Shown here piece by piece: positions 45,728-53,707 of a stretch of 64,000 nt of DNA. The position numbers and the translations under genes are program-made. The DNA lies in the NCBI RefSeq assembly GCF_026212465.1, contig NC_080057.1, positions 9,813,398-9,877,397 on the forward strand. The letters are read 5' to 3'. Each line of letters opens with the position of its first letter. Position 1 is the first letter of the stretch. This DNA is from Amaranthus tricolor (lineage: Eukaryota > Streptophyta > Magnoliopsida > Caryophyllales > Amaranthaceae). Below the pieces are notes generated by a model. The model was not told where the DNA came from. It worked only from the letters and a program-made list of their open reading frames with translations, and ran no database searches.

Positions 45728-46437
45728 TGCACCATGTTTGACATAGTGCAGGTTTTCAACACATTGGAGGGTTATGAGTAGAATTTTAATGGCCTAATAA
45801 AGCCTAATCCAAGGCAGCAAGCAGCATGTTCAGCAGGTCCATCCAGCAGCAGAAGTCAACAGAACAGGTCTTCTTCCAGCTGACCTTGCACGACATTTTG
45901 AGAGCAGGTCTGTACACCAAGAACAAGGAAAACACGAGGGATGGCATCTTGGTACATGGAACAAGCAATTAAGGTTCAAGGGTAGTCCTAATAATCCATA
46001 GAGAACCCGCAGGACCAGCATCAAGGTCCCCCGATCAGTCAAATCAGTGATCAAGCCATAGTTTAGTTTGTTCACATGTATGTGCACCAAATGAGCACCT
46101 TGTGCATGAATCAAACCCTCTGAGATCCCATGAACATGATTAAAGCCTGGTTATGCAGCATGATCAAGAAGAACCAATTTAGACCAAGGAAAGCAAAGCA
46201 ACGCACACCCACATACATTTCAAAATACAGCAGAAACACAATTTCAGCACAACTTGCGACCAGGCCACCTTGCACGACATGTGGAGACCAAACCTGTGGA
46301 CCTAGGACCTGAGCTACGGTAGAAATGCAATCTTCATACAAGGAGCTTTCCATCAAGAGTCTAAGTGTTCATTTCCAAGCATGGGAAGTCATTCAACAAG
46401 TGAGCGCAAGGTCACCCAATCATTCAGAGTCTAAGTG
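45728..46437. mobile_element. LTR-derived fragment interrupting the satellite
   Basis: 710 bp of non-satellite sequence between two stretches of array. It carries two diverged copies of a module also found in the U3 of LTRs A and C: a CTTGCACGACAT motif near 45887 and again near 46272. These are followed by sequence resembling the ATCTTGGTACATGGA and GGTAGAAATGGAATCT stretches of LTR C. The monomer is cut between AATG and GTCAATG and no base of it is missing; the only possible target duplication is 1-2 bp (G or TG). No TG..CA LTR ends, primer site or coding domain are recognisable. The short open frames inside show no protein features. It could be a relict of a related LTR or filler DNA captured at a break. 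Confidence 0.6.
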
Positions 46438-47259
46438 GTCAATGACGAATGAACGATGAAGAATGAACAAGGATCAATGATCAATGAAGAATGAACGATG
46501 AAGAATGAACAAGGATCAATGATCAATGAAGAATGAACGATGAAGAATGAACAAGGATTAATGGTCAATGACGAATGAACGATGAAGAATGAACAAGGAT
46601 CAATGATCAATGAAGAATGAACGATGAAGAATGAACAAGGATCAATGATCAATGAAGAATGAACGATGAAGAAAGAACAAGGATCAATGTTCAATGACGA
46701 ATGAACAATGAAGAATGAACAAGGATCAATGATCAATGAAGAATGAACGATGATGAATGAACAAGGATCAATGGTCAATGACGAATGAACGATGAAGAAT
46801 GAACAAGGATCAATGATCAATGAAGAATGAACAAGGATCAATGATCAATGAAGAATGAACGATGAAGAATGAACAAGGATTAATGGTCAATGACGAATGA
46901 ACGATGAAGAATGAACAAGGATCAATGATCAATGAAGAATGAACGATGAAGAATGAACAAGCATCAATAATCAATGACGAATGAACGATGAAGAATGAAC
47001 AAGGATCAATGGTCAATGAAGAATGAACGATGAAGAATGAACAAGTATCAATGATCAATGAAGAATGAACGATGAAGAATGAACAAGGATCAATGATCAA
47101 TGAAGAATGAACGATGAAGAATGAACAAGGATCAATGATCAATGACGAATGAACGATGAAGAATGAACAAGGATTAATGATCAATGAAGAATGAACGATG
47201 AAGAATGAACAAGCATCAATGATCAATGAAGAATGAACGATGAAAAATGAACAAGGATC
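46438..47259. repeat. Satellite array 2 (same 42-bp family)
   Basis: 822 bp, about 19.5 monomers, in the same orientation and monomer phase as array 1 across the inserted fragment. It ends within a monomer, after the heptamer AAGGATC, where LTR B1 begins. The satellite does not resume on the far side of the retrotransposons within this window. Confidence 0.95.
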
Positions 47260-47508
47260 TTACCAAGATGGTCAAGGTACGAATGTCCAAGATGTCCAAG
47301 TCCAATCCAATGCAAGGGAATTAATTTTGTCCAAATCTTATTTTGATCATAGCATGCACGGTCTAAATAAGTCATCAAGTGGTTGTACTTTGCTAAGTAT
47401 GACTAAGTACTTTGTTGAAAGCATAAATTAATGTCGGTTACAAGGAATAAATTCCAAACAGTTTTGGAATTCAAAGGGGCGTGTTTTAAGGAGATTTAAA
47501 GATGGTTT
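47260..47508 (+). mobile_element. LTR B1, left part (5' end)
   Basis: First 249 bp of a family-B LTR, matching 56641 onward of LTR B3 with many substitutions and small indels. The first bases read TTACCAAGATGG against TGACCAATATGG in B3, so the terminal TG is mutated. Homology starts exactly at the satellite boundary. The part after 47432 (TGTCGGTTACAAGG) is nearly identical to B2 and B3. The LTR is interrupted after 47508 by element A, inside its 69-bp sub-repeat. Confidence 0.85.
47504..47508. other. Target-site duplication of element A, left copy (GGTTT)
   Basis: GGTTT precedes LTR A and recurs directly after the element at 51869-51873. Removing element A and one copy restores the uninterrupted LTR sequence seen at 52950 and 56937. 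Confidence 0.95.
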
Positions 47509-48655
47509 TGATCCAATTATGAACAGCTCACAACACAAGAAAAACCATGAAGAACATAATTAGATCAACACACTTGCTGAACCTACTGACCTTGCTGAAC
47601 TTACTGACCTTCAAATGAAAAATAAGGGAGACTATCTCCAATCTTGAACAAGCATGAGTATAGACGCATGGCAAGATCAAGGAAGATCAATTGAAAGCTT
47701 CCCATCATCAGCCAAGACAGAACAGCAACTACAGAACAGAAACTAAGCAAACAGACAACCCTTGAAAACCTTCGACCAGGTGACCTTGCAAGGATTGTCC
47801 AGAGCTAACCCTTGCATCTGGAAGGACATGGAAGATAGAAATGGAATCTCACTACATGGACCTTTCTATCAAGACCCTAAAATCCTCCTATCAATCACAG
47901 GAGGACACCAAGAAAATAGGTAGAAGGTCACACAGTTGCCCAATGAAACTGTCAGAATTCTGCACCTGAACTTTGCTGACCAGCCTACCTTGCAGCTCTT
48001 CCACAGAACCAACCTGAGCACCCAGGAGACAACAAGAGTAGTTTTGGAATCTCTATACATGGAACTTTGCATGAAGACCTTAAGTACCCCCGAACGATCA
48101 CATTCAGACACCAATAGAGAGAGCTGAAGGTCCCCTGTCAGACAGATCAGACCTGGAAGCATACTTAGCCTTATTCTGATGTATTTGATCTTGTGCTTAA
48201 TTGTAAACGTGCCTATCACGTGTTTTTTTTAAAAGTTCGTTAATAAGGCTGGAAGGAGCCGTTGTATGGTATTTGAGGCCTATATATAGAGGCCCTCACT
48301 TGTGTAAACATTCAGATTTGGTTAATAAAAATTTGGCTCTAAGAAATTAGAATCAAGAAGAGGTGTTCTCTTCAAGGGGAAATTCAGGTTGTATTTCCTA
48401 TCCTATCTTCTTCCTTTGTGAGTGAAGCAAAGAAATATTATAGCATTTCCATCTAGCCTTTGTGAGTGAAGCATTGGTGAGGTTGGAGGGTGCGGGCCGG
48501 GTGGTGAGTGAAGCCATTGCTGTCCCACTCAAGATCAACATTGTTTGATCATATCAAGGCTTTGTGAGTGTGTTTCATCGTATCACGATCATTCTTGGCG
48601 TAGTGCTTGGAGGGATTAAGCGAGTTCTTGAATCATTCAACCCATACTTGCATCA
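47509..48655 (+). mobile_element. 5' LTR of element A
   Basis: Starts TGATCCAATTATG and ends CATACTTGCATCA. U3 contains two diverged copies of a roughly 105-bp module, starting near 47774 and 47978 (GACCAG..ACCTTGCA to GGAATCTC..ACATGGA), which also occurs in LTR C. A TATA box lies at 48281-48288. Downstream a TTTGTGAGTGAAGC-like motif recurs near 48414, 48458, 48504 and 48560. AATAAA at about 48325 may serve as polyadenylation signal. Small open frames on both strands are LTR sequence, not genes. Confidence 0.93.
48281..48288 (+). promoter_or_regulatory. TATA box of LTR A (5' copy)
   Basis: TATATATA flanked by GAGGCC on both sides. The same sequence stands in the 3' LTR. It is the only strong TATA-like site in this LTR and would place transcription start around 48310-48320. 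Confidence 0.7.
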
Positions 48656-48658
48656 ACT

Positions 48659-48670
48659 TGGTATCAGAGC
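48659..48670 (+). other. Primer-binding site of element A (initiator Met tRNA)
   Basis: TGGTATCAGAGC starts 3 bp after the LTR end. It is the standard plant complement to the 3' end of initiator methionine tRNA; the next bases match only loosely. Confidence 0.9.
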
Positions 48671-49618
48671 ACGGTTCACGAAGAGGGCAAGGTACGTACA
48701 GAAGGGAAATACGAAGACATTGAAGGTGAAATTTTTTTTTTCAGATTCTGTCAGTTTTGGGGTCTGAAACGTGATCGATTTGGAGGACCGTTTGAGGTTA
48801 TTTTTAAAAACTGTTTTTGCACCATATTCTTCATTGAGTTGGTGAACTTTTGGCTTTGGAATCATTTGATTTGGTGTTGTGGTTAAGGAGATATGAATTT
48901 TTCTTTAGAGCCTGCCCAAAACTGATCAAATCCGGATACTTTGGTAAGTTGTCTTCGAAAACCTATCAAGATTCTTTTCTTTGGCCTTCATTTTCTATCA
49001 CATTATCAATCACTATCCTATATTCATGAAACCACATCATTTGTGCACTTTTACATACGTTTTATAGGTTTCTTGAATGACCCATTCCTTGTGTTTTTGC
49101 AAAAATAAAGAATAATTGAATTTCTTTTGTCTTCTGTATTTTATCTTTTAATCCTTCATTTTTGAGTCTTTTTCATTGGTTCTTTTTTTCACATTGATTC
49201 ATTTTGAGTCTAGTTTTTGGTGAGCCTTGTTGTGTAGTCAGTGTAGTTGTGGAAAAAAAGATGCGCAAGTGTTTAGACCAAAGGTCACAAAAACAGTTTA
49301 GATTGAATTGTGATCAAACTAGACCACGTATTTGAGTATTTCCAATTTGGGGTGTTTGTAGACATCTTGAGGTGTGTTTTCACCAAATTTCATCATACTT
49401 GGAGTTGGTTTGCTCGGGTTTTCAGTAGCAAACATTTCATACAAATTTCTGAATTTGGTCTGTGTGGGTTCTGTTTTTTCTTCTGTTTTGTGCACAAAAA
49501 TTTTCCAAACTTCGTTCCTTTTCTTTTTTTTTCTCTTTTCATCCTTTTTATTACTCTCACACTTTGTTTTTTTTGAGAGATCCTTGAGTCTTAGAATACC
49601 GAGTCATCAATAGTGAAC
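48671..49618 (+). other. Untranslated leader of element A
   Basis: About 0.95 kb of T-rich sequence between primer site and first ATG of the interior frame. I see no conserved domain, tRNA or convincing frame in it; long T runs and many stops make coding unlikely. Long leaders are usual in plant LTR elements and may hold packaging signals, which cannot be recognised by eye. Confidence 0.6.
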
Positions 49619-50606
49619 ATGAACATACATAAACCATTGGATAAACTAGATTGTGCCATTGAAAAACTTCAACTAGCATCATTGGAGGATGAGGAAGCGA
49701 GTCTTGAAGAGTTAAAAAAGATTTATGAAAGACTTAGGCATTGGGTGCGAGTTGATAATCTGCATAAACAATTGGTGAATGTTAGGAGTCAAAAAGCAAA
49801 GCTTGAAGAGGAAGCTTCATCTTCAACAAGAAAAGCTGAGATTTCAACAAGGATTGCAAGAGCAATATGGGGATTCTAAAGTGGTGATTGTTCATGAGTA
49901 TGACATTGATGTTGATCCGGTTAGAATTAGGTTTGAAATCATTTCAAAGCATGTTGATACACAAAGCACACCATTGTTTTCTTCTTTTGATGACAATCAA
50001 GAACCATCCATCGTGGAGAATAGTGAAGAAATTGTTGAAGCATCTTGTGTAGAGGTGATTAATGATCTTAAAGGAGATGTTGAGGCATCTTGTGTAGAGA
50101 TTGTAGATGATCTTGAAGAAGTTGTGGAGACATCTTGTGATGATTTGCGTTGTACTAGACAGGAGGTATTACATGTGGCCAATGTTCATGCAAGTTTTGA
50201 AGATAATTCACAAATAGAGCCAGCAAAGAAACGTGAGTATGTAATGATTGCTGATTTTGTTAAGTTTGTTCATGTTAGCAAATTTGTTGAGTTTAACCCT
50301 ACAAAAATTCGGGGTCGAATTTTTTCTAAGAAGGGGAGAATACAACAAGTGGAATGTAGTCTTGGCAATAGAAGCAAGCTAATCTTTTTGGTAAGCTTGT
50401 TTAATGTATGGGTGTGGTTGATTATGCAAGTAAAGGCAAGATCATTCATCCTTACATCTGTGATGATTATGGGGGAATTGGTTTGTGGAGTGTTTGTATG
50501 TAGGAGTGTTGGTATGTGGAACAGAATGCAGCCAGCAGCAGCATTTGCACAAATGGACAGAATTAACTCAGATTCTGTTCATTACATAGAGGCAGAGCAG
50601 ATTTAG
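49619..50606 (+). pseudogene. Unknown interior ORF of element A, frame-disrupted
   Basis: First ATG at 49619 opens a charged, helix-rich frame (leucine, glutamate and lysine rich, probably coiled coil) that stops at 49877-49879. A second frame, already open from ATG 49779, continues to the stop at 50604-50606, about 275 residues. The overlap at 49779-49879 and matching composition suggest one original reading frame split by a small indel. The second part has an acidic middle with three tandem repeats (VEASCVE, VEASCVE, VETSCDD), a basic stretch, then a hydrophobic tail with VWVWLIM. No CCHC, DTG/DGG, YxDD, RNase H or DDE motif is visible. It does not resemble the Gag of elements B or C. It could be a degenerate Gag, an extra ORF, or captured host sequence; I do not recognise it. 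Confidence 0.55.
50025..50145 (+). repeat. 45-bp tandem repeat in the element A ORF
   Basis: Units 50025-50069 and 50070-50114 plus a partial third (50115-50145), in frame, each encoding a 15-residue acidic repeat with an ASC or TSC core. Two units end in the same GATCTT. Confidence 0.8.
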
Positions 50607-50708
50607 TGATGTGCAAGATGACTCAGATTAATGAACAACTTTATATCAATTTTAGATAGCTCAAGCATGCAAGGAGAGGGTCAAGAATTGAGGACAATTC
50701 TTTTTCCA

Positions 50709-50720
50709 AGAAGGAGGGAA
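50709..50720 (+). other. Polypurine tract of element A
   Basis: AGAAGGAGGGAA immediately before the 3' LTR start TGATCC. Upstream at 50685-50700 is GAATTGAGGACAATTC, the same sequence that encodes the ELRTI end of integrase in element C; here it is outside any intact frame. Confidence 0.88.
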
Positions 50721-51868
50721 TGATCCAATTATGAACAGCTCACAACACAAGAAAAACCATGAAGAACATAATTGGATCAACACACTTGCTGAACCTACTA
50801 ACCTTGCTGAACTTACTGACCTTCACATGAAAAATAAGGGAGACTATCTCCAATCTTGATCAAGCATGAGTATAGACGCATGGCAAGATCAAGGAAGATC
50901 AATTGAAAGCTTCCCATCATCAGCCAAGACAGAACAGCAACTACAGAACAGAAACTAAGCAAACAGACAACCCTTGAAAACCTTCGACCAGGTGACCTTG
51001 CAAGGATTGTCCAGAGCTAACCCTTGCATCTGGAAGGACATGGAAGATAGAAATGGAATCTCACTACATGGACCTTTCTATCAAGACCCTAAAATCCTCC
51101 TACCAATCACAGGAGGACACCAAGAAAATAGGTGGAAGGTCACACAGTTGCCCGATGAAACTGTCAGAATTCTGCACCTGAACTTTGCTGACCAGCCTAC
51201 CTTGCAGCTCTTCCACAGAACCAACCTGAGCACCCCAGGAGACAACAAGAGTAGTTTTGGAATCTCTATACATGGAACTTTCGATGAAGACCTTAATTAC
51301 CCCCGAAAAATCACATTTAGACACCAATAAAGGGAGCTGAAGGTCCCCTGTCAGACAGATCAGACCTGGAAGCATACTTAGCCTTATTCTGATGTATTTG
51401 ATCTTGTGCTTAATTGTAAACGTGCCTATCACGTGTTTTTTTTAAAAGTTCGTTAATAAGGCTGGAAGGAGCTGTTGTATGGTATTTGAGGCCTATATAT
51501 AGAGGCCCTCACTTGTGTAAACATTCAGATTTGGTTAATAAAAATTTGGCTCTAAGAAATTAGAATCAAGAAGGGGTGTTCTCTTCAAGGGGAAATTCAG
51601 GTTGTATTTTCTATCCTATCTTCTTCCTTTGTGAGTGAAGCAAAGAAAGATTATAGCATTTCCAACTAGCCTTTGTGAGTGAAGCATTGGTGAGGTTGGA
51701 GGGTGCGAGCCGGGTGGTGAGTGAAGCCATTGCTGTCCCACTCAAGATCAACATTGTTTGATCATATCAAGGCTTTGTGAGTGTGTTTCATCGTATCACG
51801 ATCATTCTTGGCGTAGTGCTTGGAGGGATTAAGCGAGTTCTTGAATCATTCAACCCATACTCGCATCA
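50721..51868 (+). mobile_element. 3' LTR of element A
   Basis: 1148 bp, TGATCC to CATACTCGCATCA, followed directly by GGTTT. Differs from the 5' LTR by roughly two dozen scattered substitutions and one-base indels. TATA box at 51494-51501. Same duplicated U3 module and GTGAGTGAAGC motifs as the 5' copy. Confidence 0.93.
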
Positions 51869-51873
51869 GGTTT
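51869..51873. other. Target-site duplication of element A, right copy (GGTTT)
   Basis: Second copy of the 5-bp duplication; the LTR B1 sequence continues from here with TCAATCTCATTT. Confidence 0.95.
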
Positions 51874-52615
51874 TCAATCTCATTTAAAGCTGTTGTTTTG
51901 GAATTCAAAGGGGTATGTTTTAAGGAGATTTAAAGCTGGTTTTTAATCTCATTTAAAGCGGCGGTTTTGGAATTCAAGGGGCAGCTTGTTTTTAATCTCA
52001 TTTAAAGCGGCAGTTTTGGAATTCAAGGGGCAGCTTTGAATGACGGTATTGAACAGTTTTTGAGAGATTAATTGCTGAACATTTATTCTAGTTTTAAGCT
52101 TTGTTTCATTAGTCTTCAGTGTGTGTAATGGAGATTAATGTGGACATTGATTAGCCACTTAATCCTCTTTTATTTTGTTGTCTTTTTATTTCTTTTGTTG
52201 AATTTATTTAGACAAATGAAAGGTTGTAATTATTTGATGTAAGAATGCTATATATAGCATACTTTGTTGAATGAAAAAGATATCCAGAAATTTGCCAAAA
52301 AAACTTGTGTTTTGTTTATTGAACTTGACTTGTGTTTAGTCAATTTTAATTGTCCAAATTTGAGTGTTCCAAATTTGAAGAGTAGTAATTTTGGTGAGAG
52401 TTCCCAAAGTTAAGACTTGTAGTTTGTGATTTGGTGAGAGTTCCCTTATCTAAACTACCCCAAGCAATAGAGTGAGAGTTCCTCTTTGCTATACCTTTAT
52501 CTTAGGGTCAGAGTTCCCCTAACTAATCTGATCATACAAAAAAATATACCAAAAAATGTGTGACCCCTTTAATTTATTATTTTGTAACAAGGTTTCTCAT
52601 CTTGTTTGCACATCA
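51869..52615 (+). mobile_element. LTR B1, right part (3' end)
   Basis: Continuation of LTR B1 after element A, ending CACATCA. It differs from B2 and B3 by an extra sub-repeat of about 49 bp near 51975-52025 and by 13 bp (ATTATTTGATGTA, about 52229-52241) that B2 and B3 lack, plus scattered substitutions. B1 is thus older or a different variant. Contains the palindromic TATA element at 52245-52260 and the four GTGAGAGTTCC motifs. Confidence 0.88.
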
Positions 52616-52652
52616 TTTGGCGCGTCAGGTAGGGGTCAAAGTCCTAATGTAA
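52616..52652 (+). other. Collapsed interior: primer-site remnant between LTRs B1 and B2
   Basis: Only 37 bp separate two LTRs: TTTGGCGCGTCAGGTAGGGG, matching the primer-site region after LTR B2, then a short copy of LTR sequence (TCAAAGTCCTAATGT). The whole interior of this copy has been lost. The open frame running across it (to 52846) is LTR-derived and not a gene. Confidence 0.75.
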
Positions 52653-52911
52653 TCATCCAATATGGTCAAAGTCCTAATGTTCAAGATGGTCCAAGTGGTC
52701 AAGGTGAGGTCAAAGTCCAAAACAATGCAAGGGAATTATTTTTGTCCAAGTCCTTCTTTAATCCTATGCACGGTTTTGGTCCAATAATTTTTACAAGGGG
52801 TTGCACTTCACTTAGTGTAATTAACCTTGTTGAAAGCGTCAAGTAATTGGGGGTTTTTCAAGCTTCAATACACGTGTGAATTAATGTCGGTTACAAGGAA
52901 TAAATTCCAAA

Positions 52912-53070
52912 CAGTTTTGGAATTCAAAGGGGCGTGTTTTAAGGAGATTTAAAGATGGTTTTCAATCTCATTTAAAGCTGCAGTTTTGGAATACAAAGGG
53001 GTATGTTTTAAGGAGATTTAAAGCTGGTTTTTAATCTCATTTAAAGCGGCGGTTTTGGAATTCAAGGGGC
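52912..53070 (+). repeat. 69-bp tandem repeat in LTR B
   Basis: Two full units and a partial third, each beginning CAGTTTTGGAAT or CGGTTTTGGAATTC and containing AAGGAGATTTAAAG. Same arrangement in B3 (56899-57036). Element A landed in the first unit of the B1 copy. Confidence 0.85.
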
Positions 53071-53270
53071 AGTTTTGAATGACGGTATTGAACAGTTTTT
53101 GAGAGATTAATTGCTGAACATTTATCCTAGTTTTAAGCTTGTTTAATTAGTCTTGAGTGTGTGTAATGGAGATTAATGTGGACATTGATTAGCCATTTAA
53201 TCCTCTTTTATTTTGTTGTCTTTTTATTTTCTTTTGTTGAATTTATTTAGGCAAGTGAAAGGTTGTAAGA

Positions 53271-53286
53271 ATGCTATATATAGCAT
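53271..53286 (+). promoter_or_regulatory. Palindromic TATA element of LTR B2
   Basis: ATGCTATATATAGCAT is a perfect 16-bp palindrome containing TATATATA. It is also present at 52245-52260 (B1) and 57258-57273 (B3), unchanged. It is the likely core promoter of the LTR. Confidence 0.7.
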
Positions 53287-53645
53287 ACTTTGATGAATGA
53301 AAAAGATATCCAGAAATTTGCCAAAAAAACTTGTGTTTTGTTTATTGAACTTGACTTGTGTTTAGTCAATTTTAATTGTCCAAATTTGAGTGTTCCAAAT
53401 TTGAAGAGTAGTAATTTTGGTGAGAGTTCACAAAGTTAAGACTTGTAGTTTGTGATTTGGTGAGAGTTCCCTTATCTAAACTACCCCAAGCAATAGAGTG
53501 AGAGTTCCTCTTTGCTATACCTTTAGTTTAGGGTGAGAGTTCCCCTAACTAATCTGATCATACAAAAAAATATACCAAAAAAAACGTGTGACCCCTTTAA
53601 TTTATCATTTTGTAACAAGGTTTCTCATCTTGTTTACACATCATT

Positions 53646-53663
53646 TGACGCGTCAGGTAGGGG
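53646..53663 (+). other. Primer-binding site of the B element (not initiator Met type)
   Basis: TGACGCGTCAGGTAGGGG starts 2 bp after LTR B2; the B1 copy at 52618 reads TGGCGCGTCAGGTAGGGG with the expected TGG. This differs from the TGGTATCAGAGC site in A and C, so a different tRNA primes it. I cannot name the tRNA with certainty. Confidence 0.7.
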
Positions 53664-53707
53664 GAGTTTTTCCAAACACTTCCAAAGGGGTCGAATACCT
53701 ACATATC

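Larger units (their letters stand above)
47509..51868 (+). mobile_element. Element A: complete non-autonomous LTR retrotransposon
   Basis: 4360 bp with two LTRs (1147 and 1148 bp, about two dozen differences by eye, roughly 98% identical), an initiator-Met-type primer site, a 2.07-kb interior, a polypurine tract and a perfect 5-bp target duplication. The interior has no recognisable Gag core, CCHC knuckle, protease, reverse transcriptase, RNase H or integrase; it holds one disrupted frame of unknown nature. Just before the polypurine tract, 50685-50700 matches the LRTI/LRAI-coding end of integrase in C and B, suggesting descent from a gag-pol element of that family. It is nested in LTR B1, so it is younger than that LTR. 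Movement would need proteins from another element. Confidence 0.93.
52653..53643 (+). mobile_element. LTR B2 (5' LTR of the B coding unit)
   Basis: 991 bp, starting TCATCCAATATGG (terminal TG mutated) and ending ACACATCA. By eye it differs from B3 by about five substitutions, a one-base A-run difference and the start. Contains a 69-bp tandem repeat (52912-52980, 52981-53049, partial from 53050), a palindromic TATA element, and four GTGAGAGTTC motifs at 53420, 53460, 53499 and 53533. Confidence 0.85.

Noticed and set aside
46111..46356. Small open frames in the 710-bp fragment, both strands
   Set aside because: Short, overlapping, no domain, and the sequence matches LTR modules.
495..47226. 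Many long minus-strand open frames encoding SFFIVHSSLIIDPC repeats
   Set aside because: They follow from a 42-bp repeat (divisible by 3) with one stop-free frame. They break wherever a heptamer is gained or lost, have no start context, codon signature or non-repeat domain, and overlap one another. I treat them as satellite, not proteins.
47869..48219. Minus-strand frame in LTR A (again at 51100-51432)
   Set aside because: Occurs in both LTR copies, shifts frame between them, and has no protein features.
52556..52846. Separate small gene between LTRs B1 and B2
   Set aside because: It is LTR B1 end, primer-site remnant and LTR B2 start read in one frame; the same peptide end occurs in the read-through part of the B polyprotein.
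52885..52900. LTR B starting at TGTCGGTTACAAGG (47432, 52885, 56872)
   Set aside because: The three copies remain similar for about 230 bp upstream and diverge only at TGACCAATATGG and its equivalents, where a purine tract precedes B3. That is the true start.
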